Assembly (NCBI GenBank): GCA_018136815.1
Contig: CM030931.1
Coordinates: 8,420,557-8,484,556, forward strand
Source of the DNA: Isochrysis galbana
Lineage: Eukaryota > Haptophyta > Isochrysidales > Isochrysidaceae
Reading direction: 5' to 3'
DNA: 64,000 bases
The translations under genes and the position numbers were made by a program. This document shows positions 51,665-62,458 of the stretch, piece after piece. Below the pieces are notes generated by a model. The model ran no database searches. It saw only the letters and a list, made by a program, of their open reading frames with translations, and was not told the origin of the DNA. Each line of letters opens with the position of its first letter. The stretch's first letter is position 1.

Positions 51665-51764
51665 NNNNNNNNNNNNNNNNNNNNNNNNNNNNNNNNNNNN
51701 NNNNNNNNNNNNNNNNNNNNNNNNNNNNNNNNNNNNNNNNNNNNNNNNNNNNNNNNNNNNNNNN
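51665..51764. other. assembly gap, 100 N
   Basis: One hundred N. The gap removes the 5' part of the glycosyltransferase gene. Confidence 0.99.
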
Positions 51765-52306
51765 ACTGGATCGTGTGCCTCGACGGCGACGACACCATCT
51801 CCGACACCTACTTCCTCAAGGCGATGGAGCGCGTGTCCAGCGTGCCTAGCACAAATTTGGTCTACGCGAACCAGCAGTTCTTTGGCGAGTCGCGCTGGCA
51901 ATGGACCGTACCGCCGCTGCGTGCCGACTCGGCGCTTGTCAACGGCCCGCTCCCACTGATGACTATATGGCGGCGCGACCTCTGGTTCGCGACGCCTTAC
52001 GGTTTTGACGAGGTTCTGCCCAAAGGCCACGAGGATTGGGCCTTTTGGTTGCAATTGATGCGCCTTCCGCTCGTGCCCTACAAGATTGAGGAATTCCTCA
52101 CCCAGTACCGCTTCAAGAAGAACTCCAAGATGCGCAATAGAGAGCATTACAACCCGGAGATCCCAAGGCTGCTCCGATGCCTCTTCCCCGATCTCTACCC
52201 GGTGAAGCCGCTGCGTGGTTGGCGTGCGCTTGATTCCTTGGACGGGACCGGTATCGCTTGCGCATTCAAAAGCGCGCTGCACACGCCCCCCGTTGAAGCT
52301 GGTTAG
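51765..52306 (+). CDS. family 2-type glycosyltransferase, 5' end in gap
   Basis: The open frame emerges from the gap as WIVCLDGDDTISDTYFLKAM and reads 179 codons to a TAG at 52304. DGDD is the metal- and nucleotide-sugar-binding DxD region of GT-A glycosyltransferases. The acceptor-side motif is LPKGHEDWAFWLQLMRLPL (ED-W), as in GT2 enzymes, preceded by GPLPLMTIWRRDLWF. The start, an N-terminal signal and about 80-100 residues of the fold must lie in the gap. The stop may be true, or an intron may lead to the frame at 52624-52916. Sugar and acceptor cannot be inferred. Confidence 0.75.
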
Positions 52307-52623
52307 GCTCGTTGTGCGCCCGAAGCGTGCGTCGAGGGTTCCGCAGAGGTGAGTCGTCACGCCCTATGGCCCCGTCGCAGGTGCGCAAGCTCCTCGTCGA
52401 TCACCACGAGCTTTTGAAACCAGGCATGGGCCACGAGAGTCGACCGGGCATCACCGAGTCCGTGGTGATGGACATCTCTATCGCGCAGCACCTCCATCCG
52501 GTACGTGCACGCGGTCTCCAATCTCCGCCCGAAGCTGTTGGGTTGCTGTGGATACATCGGAGCAAGCGCCTCATATCGGAGCACAAGTGCCCCACTGCCC
52601 AGCACGCCGCGCTGTCTTCAGCG

Positions 52624-52916
52624 CGAAGAGGCCAGACTCATTGCATGTGGTTGGCGGTTTACCCTACCTCGATGTATTGGCGTTGCAGACTCGATCCACG
52701 CCACATTTGTGGAACGGGATGGTGCTCGAGGCGAAAGGTGACTTGCGAGCCGCAGAGAAATCGTATGGCCGCGCGGCATCCCTCGCGGCGGAGTACGACT
52801 GGCAAGGGTCGTACCGGCGATGGAAGGCGTTGTCGGCCCTCGGGGAGACAACGGCTGCCGCGCAGGAGGAGCAAGCGCTCAAGCAGCGGTGGGGCGAGAT
52901 GCAATTCCGATGGTGA
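52624..52916 (+). CDS. probable terminal exon with TPR-like helices
   Basis: An open frame after a CTTCAG acceptor-like site reads LPYLDVLALQTRSTPHLWNG, MVLEAKGDLRAAEKSYGRAA, SLAAEYDWQGSYRRWKALSA and ends at 52914. The helix pattern resembles a TPR unit. It lies about 320 bp downstream of the glycosyltransferase frame on the same strand and may be its last exon, but I could not find a donor in the right phase, so the link is unresolved. Confidence 0.45.
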
Positions 52917-55300
52917 GGCCCTGCTGCCCGTGAAGCCATTCCCATGCGTCGAAGTATGCGCAAGCGAGGCGCCGGCGATCAATGATCCATGGCCGCCTGT
53001 CTCCCTGCTTGAAGGCCGTGTTCGGCCTGTCTCCCAGCCTGAAGGCCGTGTTTGATTGCCCGCTCTCTTCATGGGGCAGGTACATGACGGACGTCGATGG
53101 TGCAGTTTTGCCACATGTAGAGGCAACGAGTGGTGTTAGAGGCTAGCATTGACGGCTTGAGTGGAAAGGGGGTTGTAGCTTGTTGCGTGGCAAACTGGAG
53201 TTCGCCAAGGGGCCTCGGTGTCGCTAAGCTTTGTCCACGGAGCGCGGGCCAACCACTAGGCTTTTCTGTTCGATTTCATAGGGAGTAGACGCCCGTGTAC
53301 GGAAGGCAGGAGGGTGTGGGGAGTGGTGGACAGGAGGGGGGGGTGCGGAGTGGTGGGCAGGGGGTGTGCACTCCAGTCCCAAAGCACCAGCCCCTTTCAA
53401 TCGGTCCATCATCGGAGCTATACCTCGAGATTGGCAAGTACTCATCTTCCTACTTCCTACTGGAGGCACCTTGGAGATTGGACAGTTTAACTACTGATAG
53501 CTGTAGCTGATAGTGCTTGACTTTTCCTATGAGGTACCCCGGAGATTCAACCTTACAGATCTGGTGCTACTCATCTTCCTGCTACAGGAGGTACCTCGGA
53601 GATTGGACAGTCTACTTGATGATTGATAATTGATCGTGCTTGCCTTTTCCTATTTCCTATGAGGTACCCCGGAGATTCAACTGTACAAATCTGGTAGTGG
53701 TAGGGCGGTCAAACTGTGTTTTTATTAGAGGTAAAAAATGAGACCATCTCAGAATTGGGGAAATCTGAGGATTTTTTTGTAGAAAGTTCCCAATACACCC
53801 AACTAGCACATATCGTAGCACATATCTGGGGAATCTGGGGCCCATTAGCCATTAGCCATTAGGACCAGGACCTCCCCCCTCGGGCCTCCACAACAAAACG
53901 TAATCAAAAAATGACAGAACTCCAAAGATTCAACATTATAGTTATAGTTCTGGTGGTACGTGGTACTCATCTTCTTATCTTTTTACTTGAGGTACCTCGG
54001 AGATTGAACCATCTAATTGATAGTGCTTGCCTTTTCGTATGTATGACTAGTAACTGATAACGTTACGTGCGAAAACGCTATGCGGCCAAATAATCCATTC
54101 TACATTCTTTCTACAAACGCGCCTTCCCTCGGACACCACAGCACAGAGACGTCGGCCTCGTACCGTGACATAACCCTTCATACTCAGCAAGAAGCATTTG
54201 TGTGCACGCCAGTTCGTCACGGTCAGCAATGGCAAGATGGTTGGTAGAAAAGGGAGACATCATTGCGATTGCACAACATGGTGCTGACGTGTGACGAACT
54301 GGCGTGCGCACAAATGCTTCTTGCTCCTACAGTTAATTTAAAAACGAAAAAAATAAAACGGTCACTACATGCTTTTGACGGAACGCGACCTCATGGGCCG
54401 TCCGCGCTAGCCCTAGCCCGAGCTTCTTTTTATCGGCACAACAACTACAATCGTAGATCGTAGCGCAAGCTTGATTGACGTGGCCCGCAACCGCGGCTCT
54501 TAATGATTCTTAACGGCAGCGCATAGGCGACGAGCGAAGAACAAGCATACGCACCCGTTGCGTGGTATGAGCATACATGGACAATGTGCAACAGCACCAC
54601 AGCCTCCGGCCAAAACAGAAGGAGAACGAGAGCGCGGTGTGAGAGCAAAAATAAAGCAGCACGGGCAGCTAGCTTCACGCGCCTGCACGCGCAGCATCAT
54701 TGAGAGAAGTAGACGCAAAATCACTACTGCAACCGCATATCAAAGCAGACATAGCACAGTGCTGATAGGGATAGACGAGGGTGTATGCAACGCAGCACTG
54801 CAGAGGGCACCACGCACATCAGTCTGCTGCCACAAGATAGGGAAAGACAAGTGCACCCCATAGGTACTTCCTCGACTAAGTACGCAACAACTCAGTGGAA
54901 ATACCTGGGCAGCAACCGAGCCACTGCACGCCATTCTATCAAGTTCAGGGCGTCGGAAGATTGACGTCGCCGAGCCAAAAGACCGGCGAAGGAAGTGAAG
55001 CTGTGGCCATCCGACGCATGGGACGCTTGCTTGACCCCCCCGAATCCGTTCAAGGGACAGCGCGGCCTGCGAACGACGGCTTGATGCTTGCCGCACCCTG
55101 TCGACATGCGCTTTGCACATCCATGCAAGCGCGCAGTGGCGATATGCAGCTGCGGTAATTTCTGTCGCGCAAGGGCCGGTACTCGTACGGTCCGCCATGA
55201 AAGGGTGCTGGTGCTGGGGTCAACGTGGACCTCCTCCCGGCGTTACCGGCTGCCAAGCCCAGAGTAGCCCGCAATGACTGTAGAGTTTCGAGGGTGCGAC
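52917..55300. repeat. repeat-rich intergenic region
   Basis: Between 53460 and 54050 a diverged segment recurs at least three times, with GAGGTACCCCGGAGATTCAA or GAGGTACCTCGGAGATTG followed by GTGCTTGCCTTTTCC. An imperfect inverted repeat lies at 54186-54229 and 54282-54325. The interval 54330-55300 has weak open frames only. One at 55050-55240 (minus) follows the next gene and might be an extra exon of it. Confidence 0.6.
54186..54325. repeat. imperfect inverted repeat, 44-nt arms
   Basis: The left arm (54186-54229) begins AGCAAGAAGCATTTGTGTGC and the right arm (54282-54325) ends GCACAAATGCTTCTTGCT; a few bases differ. The spacer is 52 bases. A transcript could fold into a hairpin. Confidence 0.75.
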
Positions 55301-55936
55301 TTACACGAGCGCTTCCATGGCATGCATTAACTGCAGCTGTTGAAGGGCGCGAGCTCGTAGCGAGACACGAGTGGCGCAAACCATCTGCGAGAGGCTCAGC
55401 ATGCCGGAGACGATAGTGAAGAAAACAAATGCCTCTCGATAAAAGACGCGGCTGCCGCAGTCGGCGCAGTCGGTGCCGAGCGAGCAGGTGTCGTAAGCTG
55501 AGTCACCGCCAGCGTCGTCGCACTCACCATCCCTTGCGGTCGGGCACGTGTTTGTGCACACTTGCAGCGGGCTCTTGAGTAAATGAAAGAGCCCGATGCT
55601 GCTGCTGAGGATGGCTAGGGCACAGAGCAGCTGGACGAGGCTACACATAGCGCGCAGCACACTAATCCAGTTCGAGGACTGGCGCGCACGGATTGGCATG
55701 TAGAGGACGAAGAGGCCAAGAAAGGTGCCAAGCAGCCCCTGGAGCATGTGTAGTTGGGGCAGCGAAAGGAAGACAAGGCAGATGGAGTCAGTGCGCAGCG
55801 CCCAGGTGGTTGGCTCCACTGGAGGCGCCGGCGTGGCTCTCGGAATGCGCTGGCCTCGCGGCGCGCCAACAGGCAAAGCGAGCGCAACTGGGACGCCAAG
55901 GGCTGGAGGCGGCACGTGGCTCTCCTCGCTCCCCAT
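55301..55936 (-). CDS. membrane protein with Cys-rich C-x3-C...GTDC-x-DCG motif
   Basis: A 211-residue protein from an ATG at 55936. After a Pro-rich start there are two or three hydrophobic helices (QLHMLQGLLGTFLGLFVLYM; VQLLCALAILSSSIGLFHLL). A Cys module follows: CTNTCPTARDGECDDAGGDS, then CSLGTDCADCGSR. A final hydrophobic helix comes last (FVFFTIVSGMLSLSQMV). This module (C-x3-C...DG-x-CDD...GTDC-x-DCG) is widespread in extracellular or lumenal parts of algal and protist membrane proteins; its role is unproven. The stop is followed in the same strand by GTAAGT, so an alternative last exon is possible. Confidence 0.7.
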   Translation of the reverse strand: MGSEESHVPPPALGVPVALALPVGAPRGQRIPRATPAPPVEPTTWALRTDSICLVFLSLPQLHMLQGLLGTFLGLFVLYMPIRARQSSNWISVLRAMCSLVQLLCALAILSSSIGLFHLLKSPLQVCTNTCPTARDGECDDAGGDSAYDTCSLGTDCADCGSRVFYREAFVFFTIVSGMLSLSQMVCATRVSLRARALQQLQLMHAMEALV

Positions 55937-56861
55937 GGTCGGAGATTGCCGCTCTGTGTCCCGCCACCCTTCTGCAGGCAACCCTAGCTCCCCCGAAGGA
56001 CTTCCCGCTCCACCCCAGCGCACTACACGAGAGGCAGAGGGAGGTTGCGGAGCAGCGTGTGAGCGAGCGGCCGAGCGGTCGAGCAACGGCCGAGGTCCAG
56101 CCATCGCTTTCTCTCTCGCGCGCTCTCTCTCTCCTGCTGGCTCCCTTGCTGGCGCTGACGCTCTCAGTGGCTTACTCCCGCTCGCTCGCTGAGGCTCTCT
56201 CGACCCCTCCCTCCCTCCCTCGCCCTCCCTCCCTCTCCCTCTCCCTCCCTTCCTCTCCCTCCCGCTCTCTCCCTCTCCCCCCCCCCCCCCCCTCTCCCTC
56301 TTTCCCTCCCCCTCTCCCTCCCTCCCTCCCTCCCCCTCCCCCCTGCGCGAAGGGCGGACGGCCCTCGCTCTCTCGCTCTCTCTCTTCCCCCCTTCTTCTC
56401 CGTCTCTCTCTCTCCTCTCTCCCGTCATCTGGCCACAACAAGACTGCGAGTTCTACGGGGGAGAGGACGTAATAAACCAAGGGCAGAACTTTCCCTCTCT
56501 CTTTCCCTTAGGAGTATATATATTGTATCTCTTCGCTTCCCTCTCGCTCGCTGACTCGCTCGAGCCTCGAGCACCCCTCCCCCCCCCCTCTTTTACCCTC
56601 TTCTCGGCCCCACACTTATTTCTTTTCTTGATGAACTCCATAGGGGCACAGCAACAAAATATCCTCTCTCTCAATAATCACGGGGGGGAGGGGGGAAGCA
56701 CCCAGAGGGTGAGAAATGAAGGGAACGCCCCAATATTATGCAGAATGAAACGATTCGGGGTGATGGGTATAAAGTAGAGGCGGAGGAGGCAGGGAGCGTC
56801 GCGGGATGAGAGAGGATGAGAGAGAGAGGGAGGGAGGGAGGGAGGGAGGGAGGGAGGGAGG

Positions 56862-56925
<64 letters not shown>

Positions 56926-58639
56926 AAGAGAGGAGAGGGGGGAGGGGTGGTTGATGATGACGTGATGGCTCCGCGAGGAAGCGAATGTACCAATAAAGTA
57001 GCTTGGATGGGTACCTGCGCCTAGGCGTAGGAGCGCGTAGGCATGCCGAGGTCGTCCTCCTCGTCAGGGCGGGCGACCATGCTGCGTGGGCAGATGAAGC
57101 AGAAAACGGCCGAGTGCGGTGGCATGAAACACCGATGAGACCGCCGACCGCCGACTGCCGACCGGTGTCTCCGGACCATTTAGCATTTAGTCCGAACATC
57201 AGCGACAAAGGGGGCTGAGGGCTGAGGGCTGACCACCGCCGTACCGCCGTGCTCTCGCTAAAGCGCTGGAGCGCGGCAGCGCGGCGAAGGTCGGCCTGTC
57301 AGGCGGGTCGGTCCCCATCGCTCTGCTTCGGATTCGGGTTAGCGCGGGGAACGAGATGAGGGAAATCTTCCCCCGGTCCCACGGTAAAAAATTTTTGGGC
57401 CTCCGGATCCGGATCAACATGAATTTTTTCCAACCCAGTCTCCCCGTCTCCCCGTCTCGCGTCGCTCATCATGAGGCCTTTCGGGCGGCCTAAGGCTTCC
57501 ACAGCCAGTCACAGATGGGATGGCAGGGTGCAGGGTGGAAAGTAGCCCGGTCACTCACTATGGGACTATGGGGGTGCGGAGGGCACAAGCTGCAATGGGG
57601 GGTGCGCGCGGCATAGCTCTGAAAATTCGTATCGAGGCACACGCAAGGCCAGACGATTTCAACGCAGGGTGCAGGGTGGAAAGCTTGCTGAGCGCGCGCG
57701 CAATTCAAAAGCGCTAGCTCACCTGAACCAAAACCAAAACCAGTCCTCACGTCCTCACCAGACGCACGTATGCTGATGCTGATGCTGAACGTCTTCCTAC
57801 CACTACCACCTACAAAACAGGGAAAATCTCTTGAGTCTGTGAACTTATTAGCTCTCCCGCTCGTGCTCGTGCATGTGGGCCTATCTATATGGGCTTACTC
57901 TAGGCCCCTATGCACGCGGCATAGCTCTGAAAATTCGTATCGAGGCACACACAAGGCCAGACGATTTCAACGCGAGTGCCTACACAGCGCGACAGCGCGA
58001 GCGAGTGGGATGGGGGGGCCATGGATGATGGGGCGTCACGAGCCGGAGCATTCGTGAATCCATCGCAACCAGCGGTCCCGCGAAGGTGCCAGGGGCAACT
58101 TTCTCTCACCTGTGGGCATCGCCAATATATGTGGCTGTGGCTTCCGCGCTGTCCTCTGGCAAGCAGTCAATCAAACAGCAACGGCCGCCATCGCCATCCC
58201 TACAAGTAGCAAGTAGTTCTGATCTTTCACGTTAACATGAAAATAAAATTTCTCGAGAGTACCTCGCCTGCCCCCCACCCACTTCTTATAGTGTACAGTG
58301 CCTAATTTTTAGCTTCAGCACGCCCGCCGAAAACGCAAAGCGAGCCAGCGTAGTAGGCTTTCCTTTCGCCGTGCCCAATCGCTCAGCAGTGGCCTCTCCG
58401 CAAAATCGTTCAATCTCAAAGTTGGACTTTTGAGCTCAGCGCACCCGCAGTTCGCATCAAGTGCGGAGGATTCCTGCCTCAACCAAGTTATTAAAGACCT
58501 CAGGGCAAAAACGTCGAATGTACGTCTCCAGTTTCCCGCCGGATCCTCCGTCGAGCGACTGCAATCCCATGGCCGAGGCGACCTGCGCAATCCGCACTTC
58601 GGCCGCTGGCACCTGACAACCGCGAATATTCAATAAAAA
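55937..58639. repeat. low-complexity and repeat region, no secure gene
   Basis: Contains CT/CCCT-rich DNA at 56100-56420, a GGGA array followed by (GA)n at 56820-56924, a repeat fragment at 57544-57600, and a 57-bp direct repeat at 57608-57664 and 57916-57972 (one mismatch, beginning GCGGCATAGCTCTGAAAATT). A minus-strand frame at 58315-58590 lacks any motif. Confidence 0.65.
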
Positions 58640-59552
58640 TTACAAGCGCCCAATACGAGCGCCAGGCGCTTCCACCCGATGTGCATAGATGGGCGCACTG
58701 GGCAATGCAGGGTTGAAGCTGTCCACCTGATCTTCACTGTCGCACATGACCTCCACCTCTACGACAGAATGTCCGAAAGAGGCCTCGTCAGCGTCGATCG
58801 CCACGCCGTGGATACGGAGCTTGGTGCGCACCTGCCAGAACGAGCCAGTGCATGGATCGGGTGGGACGACAACTTTGCCCACAAACAAGGAGACACACAG
58901 CTCTGTAGGTGAGCTGCTCCTGGTGATAGGCCAGCACACCGTCTCGAAGGAGGCGAACGGTGTCAAGCCGGCGTCACGCAACATCTCATCGAGCGAGTCC
59001 GTGCCTTTCCCCCCACCGAGACGCTTGGGTAGTAGACGAATAAGCTCCTTGCGTACCGCATCCTCCCCCTCCACCTCCGTGAAGACCGTCCGCTCGCCTC
59101 CCGACCGCTTCGAATCGGCCCCCATCTATGCACATGTCGTGGCGAGAGCGCTCAGTCTGGCTGCGTGCTCAGCATACGGTGCCTGAGCAACGCATCCCTC
59201 CCCCGGCACCCAAACTCACCCCGCCCCCATACGTCCACTCCACCCGCAGGAGCCTCACCGGAAGCTTGAGCTCCCACTGCCCCTTGGGCTCCGCCTGCAG
59301 CCTCCGCAAGCGCAGCCACGTGTCGGTGCGCGTGAGGTCACACTGTGCGGTGTCCCAATACTCGTCGGAGAAGCGCGCTTCTCCAACCAGTTCGGCGCCT
59401 GCCGCGAGAGCTCCGGCTGCGATGCCCCCCTCAGGCGCTGCGAACTTGCGCTCGACCTCGATCCGCGAGCTGGCCGCGGAGCTCATGCTAGCGCAGGGCG
59501 GCGCGAGCCGGCCGACGCGCGCGCATGTAAGGAGCAGAGTGTGCAGGCGCAT
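58640..59552 (-). CDS. CYTH-domain enzyme, thiamine triphosphatase-like
   Basis: Two exons (59552-59220 and 59125-58640) with a 94-nt GT-AG intron give 272 residues. CYTH enzymes form a metal-dependent tunnel that hydrolyses triphosphate groups. The signature E-x-E-x-K is at SRIEVERKF, followed by FSDEYWDTAQCDLTRTDTWL and RLRR, then KGQWELKLP. Exon 2 has the second acidic strand VFTEVEGEDAVRKEL. This order matches thiamine triphosphatase rather than adenylate cyclase. The first ATG (59552) adds a short Arg/Leu-rich leader (MRLHTLLLTCARVGRLAPP) that may be mitochondrial; a second ATG is at 59486. The last 80 residues include ELCVSLFVGKVVV and a DADEASFGHSVVEVEVM strand. Substrate specificity is an inference. 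Confidence 0.88.
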
Positions 59553-60360
59553 CGCGCCCCCGCTGGGCTGCGCACACTCTCCGCCAGAGAGAGAGAGAGA
59601 GGGAGGGAGAGAGAGAGAGGGAGGGAGGGAGGGAGAGAGGGAGAGAGGGAGAGAGGGAGAGAGAGAGGGAGAGAGAGAAGAGAGAGAGAGAGAGAGCCCC
59701 CCCCCCCCCCCCCCCCAAAACGGTTTGCGCCACATGGAGAGCACACCTTGGGTGGAAAGATGTGAAGAATTGTCAGAGTTTTCTTGTTGTCCTAGTTGTT
59801 AATCCTAGTGCTGAGGGACCGTGCCTTATCGGCACCGGAGCCCCTCCCCCGCGATGGGGTGTGTGCGCGGTTGGCGCATGGCTCGCTCGTCCGGTGTATG
59901 TGGCTAGGGATCTAGGGATGCTACAGTACTCCTAGGGGTGCACCATTAAGAAACCACCCCATTAAGGACAGTGTACAAGGAAATTGACCGTCCGTGTGCT
60001 AAGAAACCTACATAGAGCATAGAGCGAAAGGGCACCGGTCATGAACAAGAAACCGAATGAGCAAGAAAGCTCCTATGTACGCGCAACAGGGGAGCGCCAA
60101 CAGAGCTTCGGCGCGCCGCGCGTGGCTCGTGGCTCAACACTTATTTTTTACATACCGATGTACAGCGGGCTTTAGTTTGCGCTAGTGAACGGCGACGGAG
60201 CAACGAGGGGGCGCGACCAGACCGGAGAAAAGAGGGAGGAAAACAAAACCCCCACCCGCCAAGGCCAGAAGGGGTACGCTCCCTTTCCTCTCTCCTTCGC
60301 CGCCGCGCGCCCCGCACCGCCCAAGCTCTTCCCCCCTCTCTCTCTCAGACCAGCACTCCT
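59553..60360. repeat. (GA)n/GGGA tract and spacer
   Basis: A GA/GGGA-rich tract (59585-59697) and poly-C (59697-59716) lie 5' of the CYTH gene. The rest up to 60360 has no recognisable gene. Confidence 0.6.
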
Positions 60361-60623
60361 ATGGCCTCACTCCCAGCCACCAGCGCGCCCGCCGGCGGCG
60401 CGGCGCCGGACCTCGCCCTCCCGCTCGCTCCGGCCTCCGGCCTCCCCGCCCCCGTCGGGCGAGCAGAACCACTCTGTCCCCCACCCCCTGACGACACGCT
60501 CCCACGCTCCCACCGGACGCTCTCACGCTTGTAGACGAGACGAAGGCGGCACTCGCGGCAGGTCGGGCGCCGGCCCTCACCGGCGCGCTTGTCGTCGTCG
60601 ACGACGGTCGCCGGCGCCGGTGG

Positions 60624-61244
60624 ATGTTCGTCCGCGGCGCCCTCCCTGCCGGCGGCTACGCGCTTGTGCCCGAGAAAGAGAAAGGCCAGAACTCTAAATC
60701 TTTCACAGGGCTTCAGCTAGCTGCGTCTCTCCTCGCGGTTCTCCGCGACTTCGTAGGCTCGACGCGGCGGCGCAGAGGTAGCCGACGCCTGGCAGCGCGC
60801 GTCTTGGACTACGATCCCAAAACCTCGTCGGTCTCGTTCTCCACGGTCTCCCTCCCAGCACGGCGGCCCCTGGACGGTGAAGCGGGAGATGATCGTCCGT
60901 TGGAGGAGTTCCTATCGACGTATCCGGAGCCTGCGGAGCCCGCGAGCGCTCCCGCGGCGCCAGCCCCGGCAAGCCCCACCACGTCCTGGACCGCCCTCGT
61001 TCAGGTAGAAGGGTACCCTCTCCTCCTGGCGCTCCTGCGCGCGGCGGGCCATTTAGGCCCCGAGGAGTCTTCCGTGACAGCGGACCTGCTGGACGCGCTG
61101 TCCACGGGGCTGGGGATGCCGTCACAGCCCGCGCCCCAGGCAACGCTGCGAGCACTCGAGCGCCGCCTGGCCGCCGCCGACTCGCCGTCCTTCGCCGACG
61201 CAAAGGAAGTGCACATGGGCCGAACCTCCCGAGACCGAAGATAA
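60624..61244 (+). CDS. hypothetical GC-rich protein, start uncertain
   Basis: From the ATG at 60624 the frame gives 206 residues: MFVRGALPAGGYALVPEKEK, SKSFTGLQLAASLLAVLRDF, RVLDYDPKTSSVSFSTVSLP, then an Ala/Pro linker and LVQVEGYPLLLALLRAAGHL with a helical tail. The same frame is open upstream to about 60530 (VDETKAALAAGRAPALTGAL, VVVDDGRRRRW), so the true start probably lies in an upstream exon. A separate ATG frame at 60361-60530 (MASLPATSAPAGGAAPDLAL) could be it, joined through a short GT-AG intron of about 59 nt, but this is weak. No family is recognised. Confidence 0.5.
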   Translation: MFVRGALPAGGYALVPEKEKGQNSKSFTGLQLAASLLAVLRDFVGSTRRRRGSRRLAARVLDYDPKTSSVSFSTVSLPARRPLDGEAGDDRPLEEFLSTYPEPAEPASAPAAPAPASPTTSWTALVQVEGYPLLLALLRAAGHLGPEESSVTADLLDALSTGLGMPSQPAPQATLRALERRLAAADSPSFADAKEVHMGRTSRDRR

Positions 61245-61618
61245 AGGTGTGAGGGGAGCGGGGCGGAGAGTGGGTAAGAGGCAAGGGCGCTGGCGACGAA
61301 ATCCCGGAGAGGTGGTGCCCTAGTAGCTAGTACCAATAGTAGGCATCTTCAAGAGTTTTTTTCTTGCTTACACAACCAACACGGCACCGGCAGGCGAGGA
61401 GCGCATACACGACGTACATATACGACGACGGTACGCGATGCACGATGCACTAATGCCCCTACGAGTCACGCACGTGACACACAGGACTCGGGAGGCATAC
61501 ACGTAACATCGAAGCTCACCTGCCTTAATCTAAATCAAACGATATATGGAACCCTCTCCTCCATGATGACGGGTCAAACTGCGTGGATGATCTGATCGTC
61601 AGGTTCCAACGAGCACTT
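61245..61618. other. shared 3' region of the 60624 and FSH1 genes
   Basis: A short spacer of mixed sequence between convergent genes. No coding frame is supported. Confidence 0.6.
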
Positions 61619-62458
61619 TTACGCAGGGCATCTTTCCCGTAGGAAGGTGCGGATTCTCTGCACGATTTGCTCAGCATCCTGGCGGTCTGCAGGGAGCGGC
61701 CGATGTCCTTCTGCGTGCTTGATGCACAAGCTGCCATGGAACAACTTAGACACTTCCTCTGGGCCACTTCCTGCAGCTTCATCCTTCTCGCCGCCAATGA
61801 TGAGGCAGGGAATGCCCAAAGGTGCGCAGAATAAGTCGCGCCATTTGGCCTGCGACACCCAACCAGGCCGTGACGGGGCCAACAGAATAAGGCAGCGCAA
61901 GGACGAGAGCGGCCCGACCCTAGCGGCAGCACGTGCGGCAAGCAGCGTGGAGAAGTTGGCACCCTGCGAGAACCCTAGCAGCACGTCGCATCCACCGGCG
62001 CTCGCTATTCGAGACTCCAGGTCCAGAAGTGCTTCCTCTGTGGCCTCCGGCTCGTAAATCCGCCGACCCTCTGCATCCGCCATCGCTGGTGCATATTCCC
62101 TCAAGATCTCCTTCTGCCCAAAATACCTGTGCATCAGGTCGCCGTGTGGGTTGCCCGGCAGTATCATGCTCGATCCTTCATATACGTCAAATACCATCTC
62201 GTCCTTCAGCTCGCTGATCAGCTTAGCCACTTGCATTCGCAAGATCTTCTCATTTCCCGCAGTACCATGCAGACAGGCAACACGTGCCAGCCGGCCGAGC
62301 GGTTGTGGTGCAGCGGGCTCGACGCCGCCATTCTCGAGAAAGGCGATGAGGCGATCCTCGCTCCATTCCGCTGCCGCCGCCGGTGGTACCTCCACGTCCT
62401 CCGCAAAATACTCCGCCTGCAGCTCTGCGATGCGCGAGGCGCTCAGCGGTGGCGCCAT
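61619..62458 (-). CDS. FSH1-type serine hydrolase (alpha/beta hydrolase)
   Basis: A 279-residue intronless protein from the ATG at 62458. FSH1 proteins are small alpha/beta hydrolases related to human OVCA2. Visible: ARVACLHGTAGNEKILRMQV (oxyanion-hole LHG), a VYEGSSMILPG segment, nucleophile elbow LLGFSQGANFSTLLA (Ser in G-x-S-x-G), then CLIIGGEKDEAA (Asp region) and CIKHAEGHRPLP (catalytic His). The order and length fit the family. The first 60 residues (SASRIAELQAEYFAEDVEVP) form an extra helical lead, longer than in yeast Fsh1. Substrates are probably short acyl esters; I cannot tell which. Upstream DNA has no strong element. Confidence 0.9.
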   Translation of the reverse strand: MAPPLSASRIAELQAEYFAEDVEVPPAAAAEWSEDRLIAFLENGGVEPAAPQPLGRLARVACLHGTAGNEKILRMQVAKLISELKDEMVFDVYEGSSMILPGNPHGDLMHRYFGQKEILREYAPAMADAEGRRIYEPEATEEALLDLESRIASAGGCDVLLGFSQGANFSTLLAARAAARVGPLSSLRCLILLAPSRPGWVSQAKWRDLFCAPLGIPCLIIGGEKDEAAGSGPEEVSKLFHGSLCIKHAEGHRPLPADRQDAEQIVQRIRTFLRERCPA

